Below are positions 19,188 to 28,043 of a DNA stretch of 64,000 bases, piece by piece (the first letter of the stretch is position 1; every line of letters begins with the position of its first letter). The stretch is from positions 1 through 64,000 of the forward strand of contig CBDFMR010000004.1 in the NCBI GenBank assembly GCA_965249765.1. The letters run 5' to 3'. This stretch comes from CBDFMR01 sp965249765 (GTDB lineage: Bacteria > Bacteroidota > Bacteroidia > Chitinophagales > Saprospiraceae). Made by a program: the position numbers and the translations under genes. Under the pieces are notes generated by a model. That model searched no databases and was not told the DNA's origin. It saw only the letters and a list, made by a program, of their open reading frames with translations.

Positions 19188-20356
19188 AATGATAACTCTT
19201 TCTTTGATTTAGTAATAACTTTTAGTGCTCTACGTATATCATCTATTAGGTCTTCTGTGTCTTCTATTCCGCAAGAAAGACGAATCAGAGAATCTTGAAT
19301 ACCTGAGGACAGTCTTTTTTCTCTAGGAACAGAAACATGAGTCATTTTGGCTGGTTGGCAAAGCAGGCTTTTTACTCCTCCTAGGCTTTCTGCTAATTTG
19401 AAATATTGCGTATTAGTAACAAACTTTGCTGCATTTTCAGAGGTGTCTTCTTTTAAACTAAAGGAGACTATTGCCCCAAAAAATCCATTTTGTTGTCTCT
19501 TTGCTATTTCGTGGTTTTTATGGGAAGCAAGTCCAGGATAATGTACCTTATCTACTTGTTCTTGATTCTCAAGGAATCGGGCAATTTCAAATGCTGTATC
19601 ACATTGCTTTTCTATACGAAGATTCAAGGTCTCAATACCTCGTATGGTAAGAAAACAATCCCAGGGACCAAGTATCCCTCCCGAGGCATTCTGAATAAAC
19701 TTTATTTTCTCTGACAGGACCTCTGTTTTTGTAATAACAAGACCTGCAAGTAGATCAGAATGCCCTCCCAAATACTTCGTGGCACTATGAATAACAATAT
19801 CGGCACCGAGTTGTAGCGGCTTTTGAAATGCTGGACTTGCAAATGTGTTGTCAACAACTAATAAAGCTCCAATGGATTTTGCTATTTTGGAAATTACCCC
19901 AATATCGCTGACCTTTAGCGTAGGATTCGTTGGTGATTCTATCCAAATCAGTTTGGTGTTTTTGTTTACATAATCGAGAATGTTATCTGCATCGGTTGTA
20001 TCTACGTAATGAATTTTTATACCGAGTTTTTGATAGACATGGGTAAATAGGCGATATGCCCCTCCGTAGATATCATCAACTGCGATAATTTCATCTCCTA
20101 GCGAAAGAAGTTTGATCACCGAATCAATGGCCGCTAGTCCAGTAGCAAAGGCAAAGGCTGAATGTCCTTCTTCCAATTTTGCCACAACGTTTTCAAGTGC
20201 CTCTCGTGTTGGATTGCCTGTGCGTGCATAGTCATACCCTTTGTTTATACCTGGGGCATCTTGCACAAATGTTGCGGTTTGATAAACTGGAACTGAAATT
20301 GAACCGGTTAGTTCATCTACCGGTATCGAATGAATAATGTCTGTAGTACTGCTCAT
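19184..20356 (-). CDS. metB: Cystathionine gamma-synthase / trans-sulfuration PLP enzyme
   Basis: PLP enzyme of the Cys/Met metabolism family, 390 residues. The PLP lysine is in SATKYLGGHSDLLAG near 195-209; other family blocks are YARTGNPTR, FATGLAAIDSV, WIESPTNPTLKV and GGVKSLLCQPAKMTH. It joins an activated homoserine with cysteine (or sulfide, if it acts as an O-acyl-homoserine sulfhydrylase; sequence alone does not decide). First gene of the met operon, 75 bp after a terminator controlled by the SAM riboswitch. Confidence 0.92.
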   Translation of the reverse strand: MSSTTDIIHSIPVDELTGSISVPVYQTATFVQDAPGINKGYDYARTGNPTREALENVVAKLEEGHSAFAFATGLAAIDSVIKLLSLGDEIIAVDDIYGGAYRLFTHVYQKLGIKIHYVDTTDADNILDYVNKNTKLIWIESPTNPTLKVSDIGVISKIAKSIGALLVVDNTFASPAFQKPLQLGADIVIHSATKYLGGHSDLLAGLVITKTEVLSEKIKFIQNASGGILGPWDCFLTIRGIETLNLRIEKQCDTAFEIARFLENQEQVDKVHYPGLASHKNHEIAKRQQNGFFGAIVSFSLKEDTSENAAKFVTNTQYFKLAESLGGVKSLLCQPAKMTHVSVPREKRLSSGIQDSLIRLSCGIEDTEDLIDDIRRALKVITKSKKELSL

Positions 20357-20432
20357 TTTTTTAATTTTAAATAATTAGATTTTAATTTGTAATTATCAAA
20401 ATCACCTATCGAGAGCAGCTTCAGGAAGAGCA

Positions 20433-20467
20433 CAAAAAAAAGGCTCTCCTGACAAGCAGAAGAGCCT
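20433..20467 (-). terminator. Intrinsic terminator of the SAM riboswitch
   Basis: Minus strand: AGGCTCT / AGAGCCT stem within a longer paired region (TTCTGC...CAGGAG), then eight or more T. It lies between the aptamer and metB and would end transcription when SAM is bound. Confidence 0.9.
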
Positions 20468-20518
20468 TTATATTTTTAATATCCTATTAAATGAGGAAAA
20501 TATTATAGACTGTTTCTA

Positions 20519-20622
20519 ACTTATCTTTCTCCAAATTGGAGTTGGAATTAGCACCTTTCCACATAATTGTGGTGGTTGCCAAAGCGTCATCGGGCCATTT
20601 CCCTCGACTTTTCTTGATAAGA
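20519..20622 (-). ncRNA. SAM-I (S-box) riboswitch
   Basis: Minus strand reads CTTATC (P1 5' arm), AAGAAAAGTCGAGGGA, TGGCCCGATGACGC, TTTGGCAACC, AAGGTGCTAATTCCA and AGATAAG (P1 3' arm), the full order of S-box core elements. It controls metB-hom by SAM-dependent termination at 20433-20467. Confidence 0.95.
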
Positions 20623-20698
20623 TAATCTTTTAAAGAACGTTTTCGGTCGCAAATATAAATAAAATTAATTAGTAGATGATTTTATTTTGAAATTATTC

Positions 20699-20761
20699 AC
20701 AACGGATGATGATAAGCGGATGTAAGACCGAAGGAAGTCTTACGTCATATCTATTGTTACC
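20699..20761. repeat. attC-like site 3
   Basis: ACAACGGATGATGATAAG opens the site; arms GCGGATGTAAGAC / GTCTTACGTCATATC surround CGAAGGAA, and ATTGTTACC closes it. The same frame (ACAAC..GGATGATG ... GACGAAGGA ... TATTGTTA) recurs at sites 7, 9 and 11 with different stems. It separates the met operon leader from the BstXI-like R-M cassette. Confidence 0.7.
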
Positions 20762-20824
20762 TACTGGCGTTCTTATTTTAGTCGTTATCCATTACAATAT
20801 AAGATATTTCTTCTAAGGCATAGC

Positions 20825-20872
20825 TTGTAGCTCTCTGTCGCCCGCAGGTACGAGGACGGCAGTGTGCTATAA
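20825..20872. repeat. Conserved hairpin, copy 1
   Basis: TTGTAGCTCTCTGTCG pairs with ACGGCAGTGTGCTATAA over CCCGCAGGTACGAGG. A second copy with nearly the same sequence is at 52741-52788, beside another R-M system. Perhaps another attC-like subtype. Confidence 0.7.
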
Positions 20873-20895
20873 TGAAGGGGCATTTTTGCTAATTA

Positions 20896-20940
20896 TAGTA
20901 TGTTGTCTGTTTTGCATACTAAAGGTAGCTTTGCATACTT
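20896..20940 (+). promoter_or_regulatory. Promoter and operator of the R-M controller gene
   Basis: TTG (20903-20905), 20-bp spacer, TAGCTTTG (20926-20933) fits the Bacteroidota promoter consensus. Over it lie TAGTATG (20896) inverted to CATACTA (20915-20921) and two direct TTTGCATACT copies (20911, 20930), the second overlapping the -7 box. This looks like a C-box for the HTH product of the next gene. The same word occurs before the methyltransferase gene. Confidence 0.7.
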
Positions 20941-20949
20941 AAGTTAGCG

Positions 20950-21168
20950 ATGAAAGATTCTCAGAATATATTGGAAAAATTTGGCGATAGGTTGAGATCT
21001 CTACGAAAAGAACAAGGTCTCTCACAAGAAAAATTGGCACATAAAGCTGATTTGCACCGCACTTATATTGGTATGATTGAAAGAGCTGAAAAGAATATCA
21101 CTTTGATAAATATTCAGAAAATCGCTACAGCTTTGAATGTAGAAATAAAAGACTTGTTTAATGGCTAG
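20950..21168 (+). CDS. R-M controller protein (XRE HTH)
   Basis: 72-residue helix-turn-helix protein (LRSLRKEQGLSQEKLAHKA then DLHRTYIGMIERAEKN), the size and pattern of restriction-modification C proteins. Such proteins bind their own promoter and delay restriction until methylation is complete. It overlaps the restriction gene by 8 bp and is preceded by operator-like repeats. Confidence 0.88.
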   Translation: MKDSQNILEKFGDRLRSLRKEQGLSQEKLAHKADLHRTYIGMIERAEKNITLINIQKIATALNVEIKDLFNG

Positions 21169-22138
21169 ACCACCTAAAATACCGAAGTTACTTGCTAGTA
21201 AAATTTATAAAACTGGACAAACGAGAGGTGCTGATGATGATGTTATATTTCAAAATCGAGTTAATAGAAATAATACAGTACTAATTCCTTTGCAGAATTT
21301 CGAAGCTTGTAAGCTTGCACCTACAGATGATGGAGAGTATGATAATGGTTTTATTGTATTAATAAACCCTGAAGAGTATTTCGTTAATGATGTGGTTCCT
21401 AAGAAAATGAAAGAATTGGGTTTGGAATTGGGAATCAATGCTTTACTTTTTTATTATTCAAGAAATCAATGGAACGATTATAATCCCGTTGAAAAAGGTT
21501 TAACAATAGCGACTTCTAGATCAAATCCTTTGGGAGGACAATATGTTGCAAGAGTACCTTCAACTACATCTAAAGAAGACAAGAAAATAATGGATGGTTA
21601 TAGTACCACGGCAATGAAAGGTGCTGGAATTAGGGTGTATGAATATGCTAGTAGCGATGTAATAAAGCAATGCAGAGTTCAATTAGAATATATTTATTGG
21701 TCATGTCACGATGCTACAAGTGTATCTGAAGAACTGGGAATGAGTAAAGAAGATATTGGGAGAAGAATCGAGTTTATAACAGGTGTGGCTAATGAACAGG
21801 GATTATCTGATTTGAAAGAGCTTCAAGATAAGAGGATAATAAACGGGAATTCTAAATCAATCTGTCCTTTATGCTTAAAAGAGATTTCGGCTTGGGGATT
21901 TTATAACAAAGTTCAACAGGCCGAAGGAAGAGCTGTTTCAGATTTAACTGTTACTCAATTAAATTTATTTCATATCGATGAATTGAGAATTGGTCAATTC
22001 AATCATAAGCCTTACAATTTGGGCTGGGGTCATCACCATTGCAATATTGTAGTTAAAGATGCAGGAATATATGAAACTTTAGGATGGATGAGTGATGTAG
22101 TCGAAATCAATAAAAAGGCTGGGCTTTTTAAACCGTAA
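21161..22138 (+). CDS. BstXI-like type II restriction endonuclease
   Basis: 325 residues. The C-terminal part has a zinc/HNH-like layout, CPLCLKEI near 246 and then LFHIDELRIGQFNHKPYNLG and GHHHCNIVV, that I recognise from BstXI-type enzymes. The N-terminal half carries specificity. It follows and overlaps the controller gene and converges on the methyltransferase with an 11-bp overlap of 3' ends. The cut site cannot be read from sequence; BstXI itself recognises an interrupted palindrome. Confidence 0.75.
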   Translation: MARPPKIPKLLASKIYKTGQTRGADDDVIFQNRVNRNNTVLIPLQNFEACKLAPTDDGEYDNGFIVLINPEEYFVNDVVPKKMKELGLELGINALLFYYSRNQWNDYNPVEKGLTIATSRSNPLGGQYVARVPSTTSKEDKKIMDGYSTTAMKGAGIRVYEYASSDVIKQCRVQLEYIYWSCHDATSVSEELGMSKEDIGRRIEFITGVANEQGLSDLKELQDKRIINGNSKSICPLCLKEISAWGFYNKVQQAEGRAVSDLTVTQLNLFHIDELRIGQFNHKPYNLGWGHHHCNIVVKDAGIYETLGWMSDVVEINKKAGLFKP

Positions 22139-23249
22139 ATAACGTAGGAATTAATTTCTCTTCAACTTTTTTATTAATTCCTTTGATTCCTGTAAGTTTC
22201 ATTATCTGTTCACTGCTCAGATTTGCAAGTTCTTTTTCATTGAAGAATTTGTTTAGTCTATCTGATATTGACTCTACCCACTTTTCTTCCAATTCAATGG
22301 AAATACTTTTGCGGTTATTTCTAAGAGCTGAAATAGCCGTACTTCCTGAACCAGCAAAACAATCTAATACTATATCATTCTCAAATGACGAGCTAAGAAT
22401 ACAATGATCTAGCATATCTTGAGGTTTCTCTGCTGGATGCTTACCTTTGTATGGTCGAACAGAATAAAAATCCCAAACATCTGTAAATTCAACATTTGCC
22501 GATACATTGAATGGTCTTATAACATCTTCATATTCTGGCATCGTTTTAATTTTACCTGTTTCAATAAATGCTTCGCATATTTTTTGATATTGTTCTCGGC
22601 TTGGTATATTTCTTCCCGTTTCCCAGTTTGATACTGCACCACCATGATTGACCTTACCGTAAGCTCCAGTTAACTCCGTTAACTTATTGCCCGACATCTC
22701 ACATTGCTTTCGTTTTTCTTTTAGAAATTGGCCAAATGTTGATTTTTTTAAATTTTCATTTGAAGATGGTTCAAGAAATAATATTCTTTCTGAATGAGCA
22801 TACCATTGTCTTAAAGATTCTTTTTTCATTTTTCCTTTCCAACCATCAAATCCAGGTTCGTTGGGTTTGCTCCATACTACATGCGAAAGTATGTTAAATT
22901 GCTTACTGAACATCACTTCTAGTTTTGCTGACATTCTTGAAGAACAAAACACGTATACAGATCCGTTTGGCTTTAATATTCTTTTCCATTCATTGGAATA
23001 TCTCTCCATCCATTCTATGAACTCGGAATCATTTGAAAAAGCCGTATCATTTTTAATATTTTTCTTTTTTGTTGAATGATACGGAGGATCAGTTAGAATA
23101 AGTGAAATTGATTTATCAGGGATGTTCTGAAGAATTGACAGTGAATCACCTTCTAATACTACAGAGTTTGAGTTTCTGAACTTATCGAAATCTTTGGTTC
23201 TCGATTTGATTTCGTTGAAAGTTTTAATTCTATTTCTTACATATTCCAT
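22128..23249 (-). CDS. DNA adenine/cytosine-N4 methyltransferase of the R-M system
   Basis: 373 residues, beta-class order: catalytic motif IV TDPPYHSTK near residue 53, target-recognition region, then motif I LDCFAGSGSTAISA near 296. Between them lies an embedded XRE-like helix-turn-helix (SGNKLTELTGAYGKV, AVSNWETGRNIPSREQ), unusual but seen in some N4/N6 methyltransferases. It would protect the host from the convergent BstXI-like enzyme. An operator word shared with the controller gene overlaps its -7 box. Confidence 0.9.
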   Translation of the reverse strand: MEYVRNRIKTFNEIKSRTKDFDKFRNSNSVVLEGDSLSILQNIPDKSISLILTDPPYHSTKKKNIKNDTAFSNDSEFIEWMERYSNEWKRILKPNGSVYVFCSSRMSAKLEVMFSKQFNILSHVVWSKPNEPGFDGWKGKMKKESLRQWYAHSERILFLEPSSNENLKKSTFGQFLKEKRKQCEMSGNKLTELTGAYGKVNHGGAVSNWETGRNIPSREQYQKICEAFIETGKIKTMPEYEDVIRPFNVSANVEFTDVWDFYSVRPYKGKHPAEKPQDMLDHCILSSSFENDIVLDCFAGSGSTAISALRNNRKSISIELEEKWVESISDRLNKFFNEKELANLSSEQIMKLTGIKGINKKVEEKLIPTLFTV

Positions 23250-23266
23250 TTACATGATGCTATTTA

Positions 23267-23281
23267 TAGTATGCAAATATA
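23267..23281 (-). promoter_or_regulatory. Methyltransferase promoter with shared operator
   Basis: Minus strand TATATTTG fits TAnnTTTG, immediately followed by CATACTA. The 11-base word TTTGCATACTA (23267-23277) is identical to that at 20911-20921 before the controller gene, so one regulator probably represses both. Confidence 0.65.
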
Positions 23282-23284
23282 ATT

Positions 23285-23602
23285 TTATTTGTTTAGTGAT
23301 CTATAGTATTTTACTTTTTCTTCTGCTAATTCTAAAACCGAATCTGTACAGTTATTTTCGTAAAGTTTTTTAGCAATTAAATCACTGAAATACTCTTCCT
23401 TAATGTGTTGAGTATCTAAATCTAGAGCCTTAGCAAGTAGAGGTAACCTCTCTTGGTTTAGTTCTCTTTTCCCATTTTCAATTTTACTTAAATTAGCTGA
23501 ATCAAGTTTTAGCTTAGCTGCTAACTCAGTTAAAGTAAATCCCTTGGAAATTCGATGTCTCTTTATGTATTGACCAAATGTTTCTTCTAATTGACTTGTC
23601 AT
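23285..23602 (-). CDS. XRE family regulator
   Basis: 105-residue helix-turn-helix protein (KGFTLTELAAKLKLDSANLSKIENG) with a C-terminal helical tail. It lies 36 bp before the methyltransferase gene and may adjust its expression; a second regulator besides the C protein. Similar stand-alone regulators accompany many Bacteroidota R-M systems. Confidence 0.8.
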   Translation of the reverse strand: MTSQLEETFGQYIKRHRISKGFTLTELAAKLKLDSANLSKIENGKRELNQERLPLLAKALDLDTQHIKEEYFSDLIAKKLYENNCTDSVLELAEEKVKYYRSLNK

Positions 23603-23632
23603 TATTTGACAAATATAATAAAAATTTTATAT

Positions 23633-23737
23633 TTAGAATGAATGGGTGAAATATATTGGGGTGGCAGAAAAAGCAATGTGTCTGCAAGACTCTTTGTTTT
23701 TTTTGAGGGTTGCAGTTTTTCTTTTCTCAGCTTGTAG
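23633..23737 (-). other. Conserved cassette leader, copy 1 (micro-ORF-like)
   Basis: Read on the minus strand from the site end CGTTAC, the frame gives QAEKRKTATLKK, then KESCRHIAFSATP and a stop at 23633. Positions 56253-56348 encode the same pattern (MQAEKIAKPK, KESFRHIAFSAIP). No ATG stands at the matching point here (CTA instead). Both copies lie between an attC-like site and the first gene of an R-M cassette. Either a short leader peptide or a conserved structured leader. Confidence 0.5.
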
Positions 23738-23862
23738 GTAACGTTTAGTATAAGAATAGTAGCCGACTGCGAAAGTAGATTTTTTCAATTTACTATTGAA
23801 TTTTATGCGGGCTACAATGCTCATATTTACTACTATTTCGGCTATTATTTTTTATACTTTGT
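23738..23862. repeat. attC-like site 4
   Basis: GTAACG at 23738; arms AGTATAAGAATAGTAGCCGA (23747-23766) and TCGGCTATTATTTTTTATAC (from 23838) are nearly complementary, with about 70 bases between. The outer end runs directly into intron D. A long-loop version of the same architecture. Confidence 0.7.
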
Positions 23863-24082
23863 GTGTGCCCAGCATGGGCAGCTATCGCAAGATAGCTATA
23901 TATTCTAGAGGGTGAAAGTCCCTTGTGCGCCAGTTTGACAACTGGAAGCATTAGTTGTCTATTCTCCCTAAGCTGACCCCCTGATTCTCTATTAGATTGA
24001 CCCCCTAGTTCTCCCAAGCTGACCCCCCGGCATTGTACGGGTTGAGCAGGTGATTCGGTGGATTTGGAAATAGGATGATTAC

Positions 24083-25654
24083 TTGTTAAAAAACAGACAA
24101 GTAATGGCCTACAAACCTACACGAATGGAGAAAATTAGACAGATCATGAAGTTTTATAATCAAGGAGTCCCTTTGAAGAAGATTAGTCGACTTGTGGGGG
24201 TGTCACGTAATACTGTTCGGGGCTACGTTCGCAAGATCATAGCGGCTCAAATAGATTTAGATACTGAAGAAGAAGCCTTGATAAAACAAGTGGCTTATGG
24301 ATCCAGTCGATCCGAAGATAATCATCGTGAAGTGGAATTTGCTGCACGACTACCAAAATTGGTTGATGAGCTTAGTCGAGTTGGAGTGACCTTACATTTA
24401 CTTTGGGAAGAATATAAGCTGGAGTCTGCGGATGGTTTTTGCTACAGCCGATTTTGCAAAAAAGTAAAATCTTACAAGGCCCGTCAAGATGTAACCCTTC
24501 GTCTGGAGCATAAAGCGGCAGATGTTTTAAGTGTTGATTATGCAGGCAAAAAAACAAGTTGGGTTGACAAGAAGACAGGGGAAATAATCTATTCAGAAGT
24601 ACTGGTGTGTACGATGCCATATTCTGGTTATATGTTTGCCGTGGCTGTGGCCAGTCAGCGTCAAGAGGATTTTATCCAGGGCATTAATCAAGCCTTGCTC
24701 TTTATTGGCGGTGTACCTAAAGTACTTTTGAGTGATAATCTAAAGAGCTTTGTTACCCGAGCAGATCGATATGAGCCCAAATTTTCGGAACTGTGTATTC
24801 AGCTTTCCTCTCACTATGGCATAGAATTAAATGCCACACGTGCTGGTCGTCCAAAAGATAAAGCACACGTCGAACGTCATGTAAATATTCTATATAATCA
24901 AGTATATGGGCCGTTGCGTAATGATATTTTCCATAGTATAGAACAAATTAATCTAGCCTTTATTGATCGGCTAGAAACAATTAATAAAAAACCATATCAA
25001 GGAAAGTCGTTTAGTAGACATGACTTATTTGTTCGCGACGAAAAGCCACATTTGAAGAAACTTCCGAGCGAATTATTTGAAATAAAGAAGTCTACTCGTG
25101 GTAAAGTGCAGCGAAATTATCATGTGATCTTAGGCGAAGACAAGCATCAATACAGCGTGCCGTATATCCATGTAGGTCAGACAACAGACATCGTCTATAC
25201 AAGCAAAACTGTCGAAGTATATCTAGGAACCGAGCGTATTGCCGTGCACAAGCGGGATAGGCGAAAGCATGCCTACTCAACCTTATCGATCCATATGCCA
25301 GAAAAGCATATCAAATATTGGGAGCAAAAAGGATGGGATGCAACGTATTTTAAGTCTCAGGCACAGCGCATCGGAGAAAACACAGTATGGGCAATTACGG
25401 CCATTCTTCAGAGCAAAGTATTTATAGAGCAAACATACAATGCTTGCTTAGGCGTATTGCGGTTAGCGAAGACATACACTCCTGAGCGATTAGAAAATGC
25501 TTGCAGGAAGGCCAAAACAACCCATCGGGTTAGTTATGGAATACTGAAAAATATACTCAAAAACAATATGGACAAAATTCCCGACAAGAATCCTACCGAT
25601 TTATTTAGCATCCCACGTCACGACAATATTCGGGGTGCCAGTAATTATTCTTAA
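24083..25654 (+). CDS. istA: IS21 transposase IstA
   Basis: 523 residues (or slightly fewer if MAYKPTRMEK is the start). N-terminal HTH (LKKISRLVGVSRNTVRGYV), then an RNase H-fold DDE core with VDYAGKK, LLSDNLKSFV and GRPKDKAHVER carrying the acidic residues. It works with the ATPase IstB, whose gene starts 23 bp later. Confidence 0.95.
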   Translation: MLKNRQVMAYKPTRMEKIRQIMKFYNQGVPLKKISRLVGVSRNTVRGYVRKIIAAQIDLDTEEEALIKQVAYGSSRSEDNHREVEFAARLPKLVDELSRVGVTLHLLWEEYKLESADGFCYSRFCKKVKSYKARQDVTLRLEHKAADVLSVDYAGKKTSWVDKKTGEIIYSEVLVCTMPYSGYMFAVAVASQRQEDFIQGINQALLFIGGVPKVLLSDNLKSFVTRADRYEPKFSELCIQLSSHYGIELNATRAGRPKDKAHVERHVNILYNQVYGPLRNDIFHSIEQINLAFIDRLETINKKPYQGKSFSRHDLFVRDEKPHLKKLPSELFEIKKSTRGKVQRNYHVILGEDKHQYSVPYIHVGQTTDIVYTSKTVEVYLGTERIAVHKRDRRKHAYSTLSIHMPEKHIKYWEQKGWDATYFKSQAQRIGENTVWAITAILQSKVFIEQTYNACLGVLRLAKTYTPERLENACRKAKTTHRVSYGILKNILKNNMDKIPDKNPTDLFSIPRHDNIRGASNYS

Positions 25655-25677
25655 ACCAAATCTAAATAATTAAACAA

Positions 25678-26403
25678 ATGAATGTACAAGCAACCTTGCA
25701 GTGTATGCAAAAAATGAAACTCGATGGGATGGCATCATCTTATGAAGCTATCATCGACCTACCTGCTGACAAGCAACCCGACACCAATGACTGTATTGCA
25801 ACCCTAATAGATGCAGAACTACAAAGCCGAGCACATAAGCGAACGAACATGTTAATTAGACTCAGCAAACTGAGATACAAAGCATCGTTGCATGACATTA
25901 TTTACAAAAAAGAAAGAAGTCTAGACAAAAGGGTTGTTGCAAAACTCGCGGATTGTTCTTTTATCGAACGTGCAGAAAATATTTTTATCACTGGCGCAAC
26001 TGGATGCGGAAAATCATTCCTTGCTTGTGCCCTTGGACATCAAGCTTGTTTGCTGGGTCATCGTACGCTCTATTTTAATATGAACAGGTTGTGCGAGCAA
26101 ATCGCCGTCGCCAAAGTAGATGGAACCTACTTAAAATGGATAAATAGATTGCAAAAAGCCCAATTAATAATCTTGGACGACTTTGGACTTCAACCACTGG
26201 ATCATCAAGTCAAACTCGCTATTCTTCAAATACTAGAAGATCGATATGGCAAAGCCTCAACTATTATTGCATCGCAATTGCCTGTCAAGAATTGGTTCGA
26301 TTACATTAACGAACCAACCATAGCAGATGCGATTATGGATCGACTAACTGCCAAGTCATCCAAAATTGAATTATCAGGAAAAAGCCTAAGAAAAAGTTCT
26401 TAG
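25678..26403 (+). CDS. istB: IS21 transposition ATPase IstB
   Basis: 241-residue AAA+ helper: Walker A GATGCGKSFLACALG near residue 103, Walker B LIILDDFGLQPL near 165. It selects target DNA and activates IstA. Normal length. Confidence 0.95.
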   Translation: MNVQATLQCMQKMKLDGMASSYEAIIDLPADKQPDTNDCIATLIDAELQSRAHKRTNMLIRLSKLRYKASLHDIIYKKERSLDKRVVAKLADCSFIERAENIFITGATGCGKSFLACALGHQACLLGHRTLYFNMNRLCEQIAVAKVDGTYLKWINRLQKAQLIILDDFGLQPLDHQVKLAILQILEDRYGKASTIIASQLPVKNWFDYINEPTIADAIMDRLTAKSSKIELSGKSLRKSS

Positions 26404-27018
26404 AATCGATTTAGTAACTTTGAATTCCACCGACTTCATTTAGGGGGTCAACTTGGGAGAATGGAGGGGTCAATGGTGGGAGAATATACATTAGTAAGCT
26501 GCAAGGGCGTAGGGGGTGACCCTTAGTCTGAAGGAAGCAGGACTACAAAGGTCGGACCTAACGAACAGGAACTAGATACAGAGGCTATTATAGCTGGGTA
26601 AGCAAGCACAACTTTGTAAAGCCCAATGAATAACCAAAAGCTATTGTAGTAGATCTAGTAGGTGTCGACTGAAAGAATTTGCTCTTACCTGGGGAGATCT
26701 TAGAATGAGTTGATCATTATGAGAAGTCAGCCGAGGTCATAGTACCAAGAGTAACGAGTGAGGATTTCTAATACCATACCCTCTACGGTCTCACAACTGG
26801 GGAAGGACTGAACGAAGATCCGTTTGGAAATTCGATATGGAGTACATAAGTAAAGCCATTTCTTAAAGTACAAACTACTCTAGAGTGGTGTAAAGAGCAC
26901 CCTAGATTATGGGACTTCGAACCGCCGTATACGAGAACCGTACGTACGGTGGTGTGAGAGGCGCACCCCATCAACGACAGTTGGTGGGGCCGTCTACTCG
27001 ACTATCATCGAATTACTA

Positions 27019-27207
27019 CTATGTTTTTTTGTCCCTCAATAACGTATATACGACGTACAGGAGTAATACGATACCAGAAAGGGATAGAAAGTAGCTTATC
27101 CATTTTATAATAGGAGAATCTGATAATATATCAGCTCTTTGTAGGTTTAATAATATTATCCCAGCTATTATTAAACCAATTGAGGAAATGAATATTTTTA
27201 ATAGCAT
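27019..27207 (-). CDS. Small two-helix membrane protein (module 1)
   Basis: 62 residues, two hydrophobic segments (IFISSIGLIIAGIILLN and LSLSGIVLLLYVVYTLL) and a basic tail. It follows the secreted-protein gene by 3 bp and ends 17 bp from intron D. Position and form match the small membrane genes at 57862 and 61558; an immunity role is possible but unproven. Confidence 0.65.
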   Translation of the reverse strand: MLLKIFISSIGLIIAGIILLNLQRADILSDSPIIKWISYFLSLSGIVLLLYVVYTLLRDKKT

Positions 27208-27210
27208 AAT

Positions 27211-27798
27211 TTAAAATTGATATGTAAAATGAATTAGGTCAGTTAGAGCTCGCTGAATAATTGAATTATCATAATTTTCAGGTCCAGTACCTTTCATACA
27301 ACAAATAATTGCTGCACTGATATAGTGACCTAGATTACAACAGCCACATACATCACAAATGACATTAAGTTCTGGACCATGATCAGTATCTTTGAGTAAA
27401 TTATACCATGCCTTAAAGTCGCTTCTACTGCAACAGGGCCTTAAGTCGCTAGTATTATTGTCTGAAAAAATTGAATTTAAAAATTTATTTTGAGATTCGA
27501 TTTCTAACTTTCCAAGATCGGATATTTCAATTAGTGTTGAAAAATTATCTCGATTTCCATTACTTGAAATGATATGATAGTCATTTGATATTTTAGTAAC
27601 AAAGTATACTAGATTATTTGGTTTTAGCTCAATTCTTAAATAGTCATTGTTTTCTAAAATTTCCAGACTCTGAAGTGAAGCATCATCAAGGCTTTTAACA
27701 ATATTAGATCCAAGAACAATTGAATAATGTAGTTCCTTTTGTGCTTGAATTATCCCATGTGATAATATGATGACAATCAGTATTAGTAACTTATTCAT
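27211..27798 (-). CDS. Secreted cysteine-rich protein of unknown family (module 1)
   Basis: 195 residues with a signal peptide (MNKLLILIVIILSHGIIQ). The C-terminal half is unusual: PCCSRSDF, then NVICDVCGCCNLGHYISA and AIICCMKGTG, a cluster of nine or more cysteines. Not recognised. It is followed at once by a small membrane protein, as in the modules at 57.9 and 61.6 kb. It could be a bacteriocin-like or RiPP-like substrate, but this is inference. Confidence 0.65.
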   Translation of the reverse strand: MNKLLILIVIILSHGIIQAQKELHYSIVLGSNIVKSLDDASLQSLEILENNDYLRIELKPNNLVYFVTKISNDYHIISSNGNRDNFSTLIEISDLGKLEIESQNKFLNSIFSDNNTSDLRPCCSRSDFKAWYNLLKDTDHGPELNVICDVCGCCNLGHYISAAIICCMKGTGPENYDNSIIQRALTDLIHFTYQF

Positions 27799-27879
27799 GT
27801 TATATAATTAAATAGTTATCGCCCCAACACTTCCAGACCACTGAGGCTGTTTGACACTTCCAAACGGCTCCTAAAAGAT

Positions 27880-28043
27880 TCATTCCTTTAGATCTCCCGT
27901 CATCATCTCATAACCTAAAGTTACTCCATCACATCCAACCTCCATTCCATATTTCACCAAAAGTTTATCAAAGCACCTCTTGGTGAGCTGTCCGTTTGAG
28001 TCAATTGTTGTCGTGATTTCTTCATAATTGATGATAACGTTCT
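27880..28043 (-). other. Short conserved frame starting inside site 5
   Basis: Minus-strand open frame without a standard start, reading NVIIN from the site, then IDSNGQLTKRCFDKLLVKYG and a stop at 27880. Related text, broken by a TGA, precedes the lipoprotein at 58.1 kb, and another NVIIN frame at 62.5 kb precedes that lipoprotein. Likely a gene relic or a leader carried at the cassette start. Confidence 0.4.

Larger units (their letters stand above)
23956..26490 (+). mobile_element. IS21 family insertion sequence
   Basis: Ends TGTCTATTCTCCC and GGGAGAATATACA form terminal inverted repeats, followed inward by GACCCC-type multiple repeats. Flanks TTAGT (23951-23955 and 26491-26495) are a 5-bp target duplication. 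Encodes istA and istB. It appears intact and splits intron D. Confidence 0.95.
23863..27002 (+). mobile_element. Group II intron D, interrupted by an IS21 element
   Basis: Starts GTGTGCCCAG and ends CTACTCGAC, with domain V near 26924-26956. Without the 2,535-bp IS and its 5-bp duplication the intron is 600 nt and ORF-less. From 26690 on it matches intron B almost base for base. Antisense to the cassette genes and adjacent to attC-like site 4. Confidence 0.85.

Noticed and set aside
23793..24017. Short minus-strand frame across intron D and the IS21 end
   Set aside because: It spans the intron/IS junction and site 4, so it cannot predate the insertion and has no gene features.
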